DNA of 64,000 nt from Petrotoga mexicana DSM 14811 (GCF_002895565.1 NZ_AZRN01000013.1:1-64000); one strand, 5' to 3'. Positions 1-9,236 are shown, counted from the stretch's first letter. Program-made: numbers and translations. Notes: generated by a model not told the origin, from the sequence alone.

Positions 1-45
1 GGGAGCGGGGCAAAGGGGCGCTATAACAAGTTTTAGAATTTCTAA
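1..45 (+). repeat. GC-rich dispersed element, copy A (cut by window start)
   Basis: Contains the family core GGGAGCGGGGCAAAGGGGCG followed by CTA, then AGTTTTAG and AATTTCTAA. Three G-runs are visible; any fourth would lie outside the window. AGCG and CGCT flank the G-rich centre as a short inverted pair. It sits 34 bp upstream of the start of the metallo-beta-lactamase fold gene, on the same strand. Confidence 0.85.
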
Positions 46-78
46 TGATAAAGAAATTATATGAGAGGGGGAACAACA

Positions 79-735
79 ATGGCAGAAAATAAACAATTGA
101 AAGTTACTATTTTATACGATAATACAGTGTATGATAAAGATCTCCAAGCTAATTGGGGATTTTCTGCTTTGATTGAAGTAGAAAAAGCACCTAAGATACT
201 TTTCGATACCGGTGGAAGTGGAGAGATTTTGTTAAACAACATGAAAAAGTTAGGAGTTGATCCAACTACAATAGACGAGGTTTTTATATCTCACAACCAC
301 TATGATCATGTGGGCGGTTTGTCGGGTTTTCTCTCAAAAAACCCCGATGTAACGGTTTACGTTCCTCCATCTTTTAGGGGAGTGAAAAATGCAAAAGAAG
401 TTATTACCATAAAAGGTCTTACTGAAATACATGAAGGCATTTATTCCACTGGAGAATTAGAAGGGATAGAACAATCTCTTTGTGTAAAAACTGAAAAAGG
501 AATAATAGTAATAGCTGGATGCTCTCATCCAAAGATGGAAAATATATTGAAAACCGCTTCAACATTTGGAGATGTCTATGGAATAATTGGGGGGTTACAC
601 GGAACACCTGCAGAATCTTTGAAAGGTTTAAAACTAATTTGTGCAACACATTGTACCCAACACAAAGAAGATATTAAAAAGCTTTTTCCAGAAGCGTATA
701 TAGAAGGTGGTGCAGGAAAGGTTATTGAAATTTAA
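79..735 (+). CDS. Metallo-beta-lactamase fold hydrolase
   Basis: A 218-residue cytoplasmic protein with the MBL-fold metal motif HNHYDHVGG near residue 75, a DTGG strand near residue 44, a GCSH segment near 150 and an ATHC segment near 195. These match the group often annotated as dihydropterin ribofuranosylaminobenzene phosphate synthase-like. That name comes from archaeal relatives, and the real substrate cannot be told from sequence. The ATG at 79 is chosen because GAGGGGG lies just upstream, whereas the in-frame ATG at 61 has no SD. It follows element copy A and is monocistronic as far as can be seen. Fold assignment is firm; function is unknown. Confidence 0.8.
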   Translation: MAENKQLKVTILYDNTVYDKDLQANWGFSALIEVEKAPKILFDTGGSGEILLNNMKKLGVDPTTIDEVFISHNHYDHVGGLSGFLSKNPDVTVYVPPSFRGVKNAKEVITIKGLTEIHEGIYSTGELEGIEQSLCVKTEKGIIVIAGCSHPKMENILKTASTFGDVYGIIGGLHGTPAESLKGLKLICATHCTQHKEDIKKLFPEAYIEGGAGKVIEI

Positions 736-876
736 AAAATTTGAAAGAATTAATTAGTGGTAAGAATTATGAGTGATTTCTGGATTTTCATCAAATTAGG
801 TTTTGTTTGTTTAAATAGTTGCTAAATTTAGGAATTCCAAAGATTGTAAAAAAACGAAAATTGGAGGGATACAATT

Positions 877-1800
877 TTGAAAATAAGCATAATAGGAACG
901 GGAAGAGTGGGTTCAAGTACCGCTTTTGCTTTAATAAACGCAGCGGTTGCTGACGAGATCGTTCTTTACGACCTCAACAAAGAAATGGCTGAAGGTGAAG
1001 CATTGGATTTATTACATGCTACAACTTTTCACAAAAGAATGACCATAAGGGCTGGGGAGTATAGCGATATAGAAGGAAGCGATATAGTAATTATTACAGC
1101 AGGAGCCGCACAAAAGCCTGGCGAAACAAGGTTAGATTTGACCATAAAAAATGCTAAAATAATAAAAGGCATTTCAGAGAACATAAAAAAATATGCTCCA
1201 AATGCGTTGATAATAAATATTACTAACCCTGTTGATGTTATGAGCTATGTGGTATGGAAAGTAACTGGTTTTGAATCTAAGAGGGTAATTGGAACTGGAA
1301 CTATATTGGACACTGCAAGGCTGAGAGCCTTAATAGGTAAAAATTGTGGGGTTTCTCCAATGAGTGTTCACGCCTACATAATAGGGGAACATGGTGACTC
1401 AGAGTTAGCGGCTTGGAGTTCGGCAATGATTGGAGGTGTTCCAATTAAAGGTTTTTGCCGTAATTGCCCGTACAAAGATAACTGTAATAAAGATCTGAGT
1501 AAGATTTTTGAAGATGTAAAAAATTCTGCTTACAATATAATAAGCAAAAAAGGTGCAACCAATTATGGAATAGCTTCAGCAACAACTGCACTGGTAGAAT
1601 CGATAATTAAGAATGAAGGTAGGGTATATACCCCTTCCGTGTTGTTGGATGATATGTACATAGGGTATCCAGCGGTTATAAACAAGGACGGAGTGGAACG
1701 AACTATCGATATAACTTTGAATGATGAGGAAACAGAAAAGTTTGAAAGTTCAAAAAATATAATCAAAGAGTATCTTGAATCAATCAAAAACTTGCTTTAA
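877..1800 (+). CDS. ldh: L-lactate dehydrogenase
   Basis: NAD-dependent reduction of pyruvate to L-lactate, a cytoplasmic redox sink for fermentation. The 307-residue length is normal. The N-terminal dinucleotide loop is [16 protein letters not shown] near residue 85 has Gln at the position that discriminates lactate from malate dehydrogenase (Arg in MDH). GEHGDSE near residue 170 carries the catalytic His. The start is TTG behind TTGGAGGG. A Cys-rich loop, C194-x2-C197-x5-C203, follows the catalytic region; I recall Cys pairs in the same loop of Thermotoga LDH. The exported DUF3298 protein follows 14 bp downstream, suggesting co-transcription. Confidence 0.93.
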   Translation: MKISIIGTGRVGSSTAFALINAAVADEIVLYDLNKEMAEGEALDLLHATTFHKRMTIRAGEYSDIEGSDIVIITAGAAQKPGETRLDLTIKNAKIIKGISENIKKYAPNALIINITNPVDVMSYVVWKVTGFESKRVIGTGTILDTARLRALIGKNCGVSPMSVHAYIIGEHGDSELAAWSSAMIGGVPIKGFCRNCPYKDNCNKDLSKIFEDVKNSAYNIISKKGATNYGIASATTALVESIIKNEGRVYTPSVLLDDMYIGYPAVINKDGVERTIDITLNDEETEKFESSKNIIKEYLESIKNLL

Positions 1801-1814
1801 GGGGGAGAGCGACT

Positions 1815-2498
1815 ATGAAAAAGTCTTTAAGTATATTTTTGTTGCTTATACTGTTTTCTATGACTCTCTATTCAATCGAATATGTAACCCTATCGTCAGA
1901 ATTAACGGAAAACTTAAGTGGAAGGGTAAGTATTCCATTTTTTTACGGTACAAAGGATGCACCAAGTGCCTTTCTTTTAAATAGTTACTTAGCAAAAGAT
2001 GTTGAAGATTTCTTAAGTGAATATCTCGATGAGTCTTATAGCTTTAGAAATAGTACAGAGGATTCTAAAGGACCTTACGTTGAAGTGATAATAGAATCAG
2101 AAGTTGGATTTGTTTCAGATAGTTTTGTGAGCTTTTATGCGGACTATTTTTCTTTTGTTTATCTACAAGCTCATCCAATGACTACGAGAGAAACGTACAA
2201 TTATGATCTAACTCTCAGTAAATTCCTCAATCTATACGATTTCTTAGATTTATATAGTGACGACACAGGTGAATCTTTTCAAATAATCAAAGAAACCATA
2301 ATCGAAGAAATAAATTCAGACCCTAAAATTTATTTTAATGTTGATGAAACTCTAGACACGATAGGGTATGATAGAGATTATTATATTACAAATGAAGATC
2401 TGGTAATAATCTACCAGCTTTATGAAATTGCCCCATATTCATCTGGTATAAGAGAGTTCAAAATACCCCTTAAAGAATTAGGCATAGAAATTCAATAG
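1815..2498 (+). CDS. Exported DUF4163/DUF3298-type protein
   Basis: A 227-residue protein with a clear signal peptide (MKKS, then a hydrophobic stretch to about residue 20) and no lipobox Cys. The C-terminal part, with NEDLVIIYQLYEIAPYSSGI followed by FKIPL, resembles the DUF3298 module that follows DUF4163 in PdaC and RsiV proteins. Those modules sit extracytoplasmically beside cell-wall or lysozyme-binding domains. No catalytic domain is attached here. The SD is GGGGGAG, 14 bp after ldh, so translation is probably coupled. Domain match is from recall of the motif; function is unknown. Confidence 0.65.
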   Translation: MKKSLSIFLLLILFSMTLYSIEYVTLSSELTENLSGRVSIPFFYGTKDAPSAFLLNSYLAKDVEDFLSEYLDESYSFRNSTEDSKGPYVEVIIESEVGFVSDSFVSFYADYFSFVYLQAHPMTTRETYNYDLTLSKFLNLYDFLDLYSDDTGESFQIIKETIIEEINSDPKIYFNVDETLDTIGYDRDYYITNEDLVIIYQLYEIAPYSSGIREFKIPLKELGIEIQ

Positions 2499-2670
2499 GA
2501 TTTTTATAACTATTTACCAAGAAACAAGGAAACATTAGCCCCTTTTTGGTGTAACAAACCCTAAAGAATAAATGACGATAATTATTATCCTAAAGGCTAT
2601 TACAATTGCTGAACCTCACCGTTTTGGAAGGTAACCAACAAGCTCTTGGTTATAAAAGGGGAACGAGCAT

Positions 2671-4185
2671 ATGGCAAAAAAGAAAAAAGTATTTCTTACA
2701 GGTGCTACAGGGGTGATGGGTTCTTGTGGGTTAAAAGAGTTGTTGAAAGAACCGGAAAAATTTGATGTAGTTATTTTGGTAAGACCATTAGTAAAGGATA
2801 AAGAAATGCTCAAGCAGTATGTAGGATTGGGAAATTTGAAGATTGTTTGGGGTGATTTGACTAATTATGAGGATGTAAAAGTATGTGTTCAAAGTTCGGA
2901 CATAGTTTTACATGTAGGAGCTTTGGTATCTCCCGAGGCTGACTATTATCCTAAACAAACAATGAAGGTTAACTATGGTTCGACGGTTAATATCATTCGT
3001 GCAATAAAAGAAAGTCCTAATAGAAATAAGATAAAGTTAGTATATATCGGAACCGTTGCCGAATACGGTGATAGAATGCCTCCTATTCACTGGATCAGTA
3101 GGGGCGATCCCATAAAGCCTAGTATTCATGATTATTATGCTGTTTCAAAAGTGGCAGCGGAAAGAGCCGTGATCGAATCCGGATTGAAGTATTGGGTATC
3201 TTTGAGGCAAACAGGAATTTTCTCATCCCATATGGTCGAAATTAAGGATGGTATCATATTTCATAATCCCTTAAATAATGTGCTAGAATATGTTAGTGAT
3301 CAGGACTCTGGTGTTCTTCTTAAAAATGTTTGTGAGGATTTACCAGAAGATTTTTGGGGACATATTTATAATATAGGTGGTGGTGAGCGTTGTAGGCTCA
3401 GTACTTACCAGATGTTTAAAAAAATGTTTGAGATGATGGGTATAACTAAACTTGAATACGTGATTGATGCTAATTGGTTTGCAATCCGAAATTTTCATGG
3501 TGGTTATTTTCTCGATTCTGATAAGTTGGAGGAATACATGAATTTCAGGAGCCAAGGTTCAGAATACTTTTTTGATCTTTATCGAGGGGAAAACGCAAGA
3601 GCCATAAAAGTCGCAAAAATCATCACGAAAATTCCAGGTGATCAGAAACTTGTAGTTAAAATCACAAGAAAGAAGTTTGAGAAAATAGCGAGAACAGACC
3701 ATGGTCCGTTGAATTGGGTGGAAAACAATAAACTCGAGTATATTGAGCCGTTTTTCATTTCAAAGGAGCATAGAGAGGCAATATCTCCAAGCATGAAAGT
3801 CTTTAAACCTTATACAGATTATGATAGAGTGGTACACATAGACCCTGGCTATGATGAAACAAAACCCGAAAACAGTCTGGATATCACAGATATAAAAAAG
3901 GCAGCTCGGTTTCGAGGCGGTGAATGTTTGTCTCAGCATATGACTAAAGGAGACATGCAAACAAAGCTTTTATTTAAATGTGCTTTTGGTCATGTATTTG
4001 AGGCAAGTCCAAAGCTTGTCTTGGAAGGAGGGCATTGGTGTCCTCAGTGTGAGCGAGAAAGCTGGAACTATCACGAACTCGCCAAGAGAAGTGAGTTTTT
4101 TGCTCAAGTATGGTATCCACTGCACAGCAAGGATGAACCAAGTAGAATGTATCCGAAGATTGTGAATGAACTTGGTTGTGAGTGA
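2671..4185 (+). CDS. Extended SDR (NAD-dependent epimerase/dehydratase-like) with C-terminal zinc ribbon
   Basis: A 504-residue protein. Residues 8-320 look like an extended short-chain dehydrogenase: TGATGVMGSCG nucleotide loop at about 10, WGDLTN near 60 and the catalytic pair YAVSK near 156-160. Residues 330-420 match nothing I recognise. Residues 431-475 form a probable zinc ribbon with C437, H441, C457 and C460 (KCAFGHVF and WCPQCERESW). A ribbon of this type recalls those on DNA-interacting or nuclease-like proteins, so its presence on an SDR is odd. The SD is AAGGGGAACG before ATG. It is apparently monocistronic. Substrate unknown. Confidence 0.7.
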   Translation: MAKKKKVFLTGATGVMGSCGLKELLKEPEKFDVVILVRPLVKDKEMLKQYVGLGNLKIVWGDLTNYEDVKVCVQSSDIVLHVGALVSPEADYYPKQTMKVNYGSTVNIIRAIKESPNRNKIKLVYIGTVAEYGDRMPPIHWISRGDPIKPSIHDYYAVSKVAAERAVIESGLKYWVSLRQTGIFSSHMVEIKDGIIFHNPLNNVLEYVSDQDSGVLLKNVCEDLPEDFWGHIYNIGGGERCRLSTYQMFKKMFEMMGITKLEYVIDANWFAIRNFHGGYFLDSDKLEEYMNFRSQGSEYFFDLYRGENARAIKVAKIITKIPGDQKLVVKITRKKFEKIARTDHGPLNWVENNKLEYIEPFFISKEHREAISPSMKVFKPYTDYDRVVHIDPGYDETKPENSLDITDIKKAARFRGGECLSQHMTKGDMQTKLLFKCAFGHVFEASPKLVLEGGHWCPQCERESWNYHELAKRSEFFAQVWYPLHSKDEPSRMYPKIVNELGCE

Positions 4186-4360
4186 TACTTAAAAATAATT
4201 TGGAAAAGTCGTGCGACTGACTATAAAATAGTAGATATCATTGTGAAGAAAGAAGCTTTGTTAGTGAGAATATATTATTGGTATTGAATGAAGTGCCCTT
4301 TTGGGAATTATAAATATATGAGCTCAAAAATAAAATAATTAATGGAGGGAAAACAACAAC

Positions 4361-4936
4361 ATGGATGTAATAGAAATAATCAAACAAAGAAGAAGCATCA
4401 GAAAGTTCAAGCAAGATCCCATCGATGATGAAATATTGAAAGAGTTAGTAGATTGTGCAAAGTTAGCCCCTTGCGCTTCAAATAAACAACCATTAGAGTT
4501 TATAGTTGTAAAAGATAAAGAAATTTGCGATAAAGTCTTTGAAAATTTAGGTTGGGCTAGCTACATATCCCCAAAAGGGACTCCTAAAGAAGGAGAAAAG
4601 CCAACCGCATACATTTTTATTTTAGTCAACAAACATAGAGCCACGAAATGGATTGGTCACGATATAGGAGCTGCCTTTGAAAATATCTTGTTAGCTGCAT
4701 GGTCAAAAGGTATAGGTGGATGCCCTATCGTTACCATCAACAGGGAAAATGTAAGAAAAATTCTAAACGTCCCTGATGGCTATGAGATCGATACAGTAAT
4801 TCCCTTAGGTTATAAAGGGCATGAATCTTTTGCAGAGGATAACGATGAGACGGTTAAATATTATATAGACGAGAACAGCAATTTCCACGTTCCAAAACGG
4901 CCTCTTGAAAAGGTTATTCATTTTGATAAATTTTGA
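4361..4936 (+). CDS. Nitroreductase-family FMN oxidoreductase
   Basis: A 191-residue member of the FMN-dependent nitroreductase superfamily. Visible marks are the N-terminal RRSIRKFK flavin phosphate motif at residues 10-17, LAPCASNKQP near 36-45, and the GIGGCPI segment near 118. A C-terminal extension ends YYIDENSNFHVPKRPLEKV. Such enzymes reduce nitroaromatics, quinones or flavins with NAD(P)H; the physiological substrate is not predictable. The SD is ATGGAGGG. It lies just upstream of the Nfn gene, a context suggesting redox balancing, but a 155-bp gap separates them. Confidence 0.85.
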   Translation: MDVIEIIKQRRSIRKFKQDPIDDEILKELVDCAKLAPCASNKQPLEFIVVKDKEICDKVFENLGWASYISPKGTPKEGEKPTAYIFILVNKHRATKWIGHDIGAAFENILLAAWSKGIGGCPIVTINRENVRKILNVPDGYEIDTVIPLGYKGHESFAEDNDETVKYYIDENSNFHVPKRPLEKVIHFDKF

Positions 4937-4972
4937 TTATAATTATTGGTGAGGAACATAGGAGGACAACAA

Positions 4973-5026
4973 ATGGCTCAAAATAACCTTGATACTAAAA
5001 GAGTTATAAATGTCGGAGAATATTAA
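4973..5026 (+). CDS. Possible 17-residue peptide (MAQNNLDTKRVINVGEY)
   Basis: A minimal open frame with a near-perfect SD (TAGGAGG, 7 bp before ATG) ends in TAA after 17 codons, 73 bp before the nfn start. It may be a leader peptide, or the start of a gene destroyed by deletion. The frame continues after the stop for another 12 codons (T N V V R M I A R I S Q) before TAG, which slightly favours a decayed gene. No homolog is recognised. Confidence 0.35.
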   Translation: MAQNNLDTKRVINVGEY

Positions 5027-5099
5027 ACCAATGTCGTACGAATGATTGCAAGAATATCTCAATAGAAACATAGAAAAAAATTAAAAAGGGGTGGAAATT

Positions 5100-7343
5100 T
5101 TGTTCGAAATATCCGAGAAAAAGAAGTTAGCTCAAGATGTGTACAGTGTTTGGGTTGAAGCACCAAAGATAGCAGCACATGCACAACCTGGTCAGTTTGT
5201 TATAGTTATAGCAGAAGAAGAAGGAGAAAGAATTCCTCTAACTATAGTGGATAAAACTGAAGATAAGATAAGACTCATATTTCAGGTGGTTGGTAAAAGT
5301 ACGAAGAAAATGGCAACTTTTGAAAATGGAGATTCCTTTGCCCATGTTGTAGGACCTTTGGGTAACCCTTCAGAAATCGATTATTATGGGACGGTATTAT
5401 TGATTGGTGGAGGTATTGGTGTTGCTCCAATTTTACCTATTTTAAAAGCGTTGAAAGAAAAAGGCAACAGGGTAATATCGATTATGGGAGCAAGAACCGG
5501 GGATCTTTTAATTTTAGAAGATGAGTTTTCACAGCTTTCTGATAAGTTGATAGTAACCACAGATGATGGATCAAAAGGTATGAAAGGTTTGGTTACCGAT
5601 GGCATGAAAAAGGTAGTTTCAGATGGAGAAAAAATAGATAAGGCTTGGGCTATCGGACCAGTTATAATGATGAAATTTGCTACAAAGACCGCTCAAGAAC
5701 TTGGTTTCCCAATAATAGTGTCTTTGAACCCAATTATGGTAGATGGAACAGGAATGTGTGGTGGTTGTAGGGTAACAGTTGGAGATAGCGTTAAATTTGC
5801 CTGTGTGGATGGTCCTGAATTTGAAGGTGAGCTCGTTGAATGGGATGAATTGTTAAAGAGACTGGGGCAGTACAAAGTCGAGGAAAAGGAGTCTTTAGAA
5901 GAAAAAAAGAAAAAACGTCCAAAAAAGATTTTGAGGAATAAAGTTCCTGTGAAAAAACAACCTCCCGAAGAGAGAAAGCACAACTTTCAAGAGGTTGCAT
6001 ATGGTTATTGTTTAGAAGAGGCTATGATGGAAGCCGATAGATGCCTACAATGTCCTGATAGTGCATATAATTGTATAACCGGATGTCCTGTTGGTGTGGA
6101 TATAAGAGGTTTTATAAGAGAGTTGAGAGAAGGTAATCTTGCCAAATCTGCAGAAATACTGAAGAGTTACAACAATTTACCGTCTATTTGTGGAAGGGTT
6201 TGTCCGCAGGAGAATCAGTGTGAAGGTGCATGTACCTTAGGTAAATCAGGTGCTTTTGAACCAGTTGCCATAGGTAGATTAGAAAGGTTTGTGGCGGATT
6301 GGGAAAGAGTTCAAAGAAAAAGTGAAAAGAATGATATCCAAGTGTCTAAAAACAATATCAAAGGGAAGGTTGCTGTTGTAGGTGCAGGACCTTCGGGACT
6401 AACGGTGGCAGCAGATTTGGCAAAGATGGGATATTACGTAAAAATTTTTGAAGCCTTACACAAACCAGGAGGAGTTCTGACTTATGGTATCCCTGAGTTT
6501 AGGCTTCCAAAAGAGATAGTTTTTGAAGAAGTCGAATATGTTAAATCATTAGGAGTGGAAATTGAGACGGATGTTGTTGTAGGAAAGACAATTACAATAG
6601 ATGAAATGAGAGAAGAGTTCGACGCTATATTTATAGGAACAGGTGCGGGAACCCCCAGATTCTTGAATATCCCAGGAGAAAATTTGAATGGGGTTTACTC
6701 CTCAAGTGAATTCTTAACAAGGGTGAATTTGATGAAAGCCTATGAGTTCCCTTTGGTTGATACTCCCGTTAAGGTAGGCAAACATGTGGTAGTAGTTGGT
6801 GCAGGCAACGTCGCGATGGATGCTTCAAGATCGGCGTTAAGGCTTGGTGCCGAAACCGTAACAGTGGTGTATAGAAGATCGGAGGAAGAGATGCCAGCAA
6901 GAAAAGAAGAATATGAAAACGCCGTTGAAGAGGGAATCAATTTTATGTGGCTGACTAATCCAATAGAGTGTAAAGGAAACGAAAAGGGAGAATTGACAAG
7001 TGTTGTCTGTCAAAAGATGAAACTGGGAGAAGCCGATTCTTCTGGTAGAAGAAGACCAATCCCCATTGAAAATAGTTATGTTGAAATACCCGCAGATCTT
7101 TTTATAGTTGCTATAGGTCAAGAGTCAAACAAGGTATTACTCAACGCATTTCCTGAATTGAAACTGAATAAATGGGGTTATATAGAGGCAGATCCCGTTA
7201 CCGGTGCTACTTCTGTTGAAGGAGTTTGGGCAGGTGGAGATATAGTTACAGGTGCAGCAACCGTTATCGAGGCAATGGGTGCAGGTAAAAGAGCTGCTAA
7301 GGCAATAGATGAATATATTTCATCGAAGGTAGGAAAATTTTGA
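5100..7343 (+). CDS. nfnAB: Fused NfnA-NfnB: NADH-dependent reduced ferredoxin:NADP+ oxidoreductase
   Basis: A 747-residue flavin/Fe-S protein. Residues 1-265 are an NfnA/PyrK-like ferredoxin-NADP reductase module: PGQFV flavin site, IGGGIGVAPILP nucleotide site, and a [2Fe-2S] region GTGMCGGC near 215 with an upstream Asp and a later Cys. A Lys-rich linker spans about 270-290. Residues 295-747 are NfnB/GltD-like: CLQC...CPVG and ICGRVCPQENQCEGAC [4Fe-4S] motifs, GAGPSG near 425 and GAGNVAMD near 565. In characterised systems the two are separate subunits performing electron bifurcation. TTG at 5100 is preferred because AAAGGGGTGG lies 6 bp upstream; GTG at 5091 is the alternative. It overlaps pcm by 1 bp. 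Confidence 0.88.
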   Translation: MFEISEKKKLAQDVYSVWVEAPKIAAHAQPGQFVIVIAEEEGERIPLTIVDKTEDKIRLIFQVVGKSTKKMATFENGDSFAHVVGPLGNPSEIDYYGTVLLIGGGIGVAPILPILKALKEKGNRVISIMGARTGDLLILEDEFSQLSDKLIVTTDDGSKGMKGLVTDGMKKVVSDGEKIDKAWAIGPVIMMKFATKTAQELGFPIIVSLNPIMVDGTGMCGGCRVTVGDSVKFACVDGPEFEGELVEWDELLKRLGQYKVEEKESLEEKKKKRPKKILRNKVPVKKQPPEERKHNFQEVAYGYCLEEAMMEADRCLQCPDSAYNCITGCPVGVDIRGFIRELREGNLAKSAEILKSYNNLPSICGRVCPQENQCEGACTLGKSGAFEPVAIGRLERFVADWERVQRKSEKNDIQVSKNNIKGKVAVVGAGPSGLTVAADLAKMGYYVKIFEALHKPGGVLTYGIPEFRLPKEIVFEEVEYVKSLGVEIETDVVVGKTITIDEMREEFDAIFIGTGAGTPRFLNIPGENLNGVYSSSEFLTRVNLMKAYEFPLVDTPVKVGKHVVVVGAGNVAMDASRSALRLGAETVTVVYRRSEEEMPARKEEYENAVEEGINFMWLTNPIECKGNEKGELTSVVCQKMKLGEADSSGRRRPIPIENSYVEIPADLFIVAIGQESNKVLLNAFPELKLNKWGYIEADPVTGATSVEGVWAGGDIVTGAATVIEAMGAGKRAAKAIDEYISSKVGKF

Positions 7344-7984
7344 TGGATTTTGAGGAAGAAAATAGAATGATGGTTGAGTATCAGTTAAAAAGAAGAGGCA
7401 TAAGCGATGAAAAGGTTCTAAATGCTTTTTTGAAGGTTAAAAGACATTTGTTTGTTCCAAAAAATCTTGAGAGGTCTGCATATGATGATTGCCCTTTGCC
7501 TATTGGCGAAGGGCAAACTATTTCTCAGCCTTATATAATCGGCTTAATGCTTCAATTATTAGAGTTAAAAGAAAACGACGTAGTTTTAGAAATAGGTACG
7601 GGCTCTGGTTATCAAACGGTTTTACTGGTAGAGATAGCACGTTTTGTTTATACGATAGAACGGAATGAAATATTAGCTCAAAGAGCAAAAAGTAAATTTG
7701 AAGAATTAGGATATAAAAACATTGTTTTAGAGGTTGGGGATGGAACAAAAGGGTGGACAAAAGAAAAGGTTGAGTTTGACGGAATCATAGTTTCAGCGGC
7801 AGCTCCAAAAGTTCCTGATCCTTTGTTTTCTCAACTAAAAGTTGGTGGAAGAATGGTAATTCCAATTGGCTCTAGAACCTTTCAACGTTTACATAAAATA
7901 ACTAAGTTAGAGGATGGAAATATGAAGGTTGAATACTCTGATGGTTGTATGTTTGTGCCTTTAATAGGTGAATATGGTTGGTGA
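7343..7984 (+). CDS. pcm: Protein-L-isoaspartate O-methyltransferase
   Basis: SAM-dependent repair methyltransferase for isoaspartyl residues in aged proteins, cytoplasmic. The 213-residue length fits the family. Motif I is VLEIGTGSGYQT near residue 78, and the PCMT signature LPIGEGQTISQPYI lies near residue 52. Later motifs are FDGIIVSAAAP and GGRMVIPIG. The ATG at 7343 overlaps the nfn TGA by one base (TGATG), with AAGGTAGG as SD, so translation is coupled. A strong bidirectional terminator follows at once. Confidence 0.93.
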   Translation: MDFEEENRMMVEYQLKRRGISDEKVLNAFLKVKRHLFVPKNLERSAYDDCPLPIGEGQTISQPYIIGLMLQLLELKENDVVLEIGTGSGYQTVLLVEIARFVYTIERNEILAQRAKSKFEELGYKNIVLEVGDGTKGWTKEKVEFDGIIVSAAAPKVPDPLFSQLKVGGRMVIPIGSRTFQRLHKITKLEDGNMKVEYSDGCMFVPLIGEYGW

Positions 7985-8001
7985 GACTGTTTGTTAATAA
8001 T

Positions 8002-8030
8002 AAAATATCCCGCGAAAAGCGGGATATTTT
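8002..8030. terminator. Bidirectional intrinsic terminator between pcm and the BMP gene
   Basis: A perfect 12-bp stem, AAAATATCCCGC paired with GCGGGATATTTT, with a GAAAA loop and T-runs on both strands. It separates convergent genes. Confidence 0.93.
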
Positions 8031-8034
8031 ATTA

Positions 8035-9135
8035 TTAGTATGGGAAAGTTATCTCAGGAACTTCAAATGATCCAATTTGGGAAGGATCTGATGGTATTAT
8101 CAATTTGCCTTCTTTTATCAATTTTTTTAGATATTCGATTTCTACAAAGTATCTAATGGGTACCATGCTTCTTGTGTATTTCATTGGCGTTATACTTACT
8201 CCGTCTTCTTTCATGCCTAATCTAAAGACACCAGATTCAAATGTTCTAACGGACATGGAGGCTTGAATGCCCTCAAAAGCAGCTGTGTCAACCCTTTTCA
8301 TTGCACTTGTTAATACGTAACCCGGAGCCATGTAATCTTGGTCTACATCCACACCTATTGCAAAGTAGTTTTTTTCTAATTCATAGTATTTGTCGATGAT
8401 TTGCTCTAAAGGGGCGTTTTTGGGTAGATCGTATAGATTACTTCCTTTTTCTTTAGCAGCATCAATTACCCCATTACCCGTTGGCCCAGACGCATGAAAA
8501 ACAATATCTGCACCGTTTTCCATCTGTGTTAGGGCTAAACTTTTTCCTAAAGCAGGGTCGTTGAATGTGTTCGCATAACCTGATATGACTTGGACATCTT
8601 CGTTATGTAATTCATTGTATACTTTAACCCCTGCTGCGTAGCCAGCTTCGTATTTGGTGACGGCAGGAACAGGAACACCTCCTATAAACCCTACTTTTCC
8701 TGTTTTGGTCATCATTGCAGCCAAATAACCTGCCGGGAAGCTTGATTCATGCTCGTTGAAAACATAGCAAACTACGTTTGAAGGGACTATTTGTCCAGGA
8801 GATGGTTCGATATCTATCCCTACAAAATAAACATCAGGAAATTGAGGAGCTACGTTGAACAAAACATCTGTCATCATAAAGCCCACGGCTATTACAACGT
8901 CTGAATCTCTTGCAGCGTTAGATAGATTTGGTAAATAATCAGTTTGTTCAGATGATTGGATTACTGCGATTTCTACCCCTAATTCATCCCTTGCTCTTAA
9001 AACGCCTTGCCATGTTCCGTCGTTGAAAGATTTGTCTCCTAATCCTCCTACGTCGGTGACCATGGTTACTTTGAAAGCAAAAATAGTAGAAAATAAGAAC
9101 AAAACAACAAAGAAAACACTTAGGTACTTTTTCAT
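8035..9135 (-). CDS. BMP/PnrA-family substrate-binding protein
   Basis: A 366-residue exported binding protein of the basic membrane protein (BMP/PnrA/Med) family, whose characterised members bind purine nucleosides for ABC uptake. A signal peptide covers about residues 1-20 and has no lipobox Cys. Family marks are TDVGGLGDKSFNDGTWQG near residue 26, VIAVGFMMTDVL, VGFIGGVPVP near 150 and FHASGPTGNGVIDAA near 225. The SD is GGAGGCG. No permease or ATPase gene is nearby, so it is an orphan here. Ligand is inferred from the family only. Confidence 0.87.
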   Translation of the reverse strand: MKKYLSVFFVVLFLFSTIFAFKVTMVTDVGGLGDKSFNDGTWQGVLRARDELGVEIAVIQSSEQTDYLPNLSNAARDSDVVIAVGFMMTDVLFNVAPQFPDVYFVGIDIEPSPGQIVPSNVVCYVFNEHESSFPAGYLAAMMTKTGKVGFIGGVPVPAVTKYEAGYAAGVKVYNELHNEDVQVISGYANTFNDPALGKSLALTQMENGADIVFHASGPTGNGVIDAAKEKGSNLYDLPKNAPLEQIIDKYYELEKNYFAIGVDVDQDYMAPGYVLTSAMKRVDTAAFEGIQASMSVRTFESGVFRLGMKEDGVSITPMKYTRSMVPIRYFVEIEYLKKLIKEGKLIIPSDPSQIGSFEVPEITFPY

Positions 9136-9230
9136 AAAAATCGCCTCCTATGTGGTTTATAATATTATAGCATATTTATGTTTTAAAGTTTTACGAAGAG
9201 TAATTTTATGATTTAATGATATTTTGATGA

Positions 9231-9236
9231 TATAAT
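9231..9236 (+). promoter_or_regulatory. Probable -10 (TATAAT) for the MBL/lamin-tail gene
   Basis: TATAAT lies in an AT-rich stretch with only a weak -35. If used, the transcript would carry a leader of about 190 nt containing a hairpin (GGAGTTT/AAACTCC with a following T4, 9263-9293) and element copy B. Confidence 0.45.

Noticed and set aside
1775-1984. 69-codon frame overlapping the ldh end and the exported DUF3298 gene
   Set aside because: The real gene in another frame has a signal peptide and a good SD.
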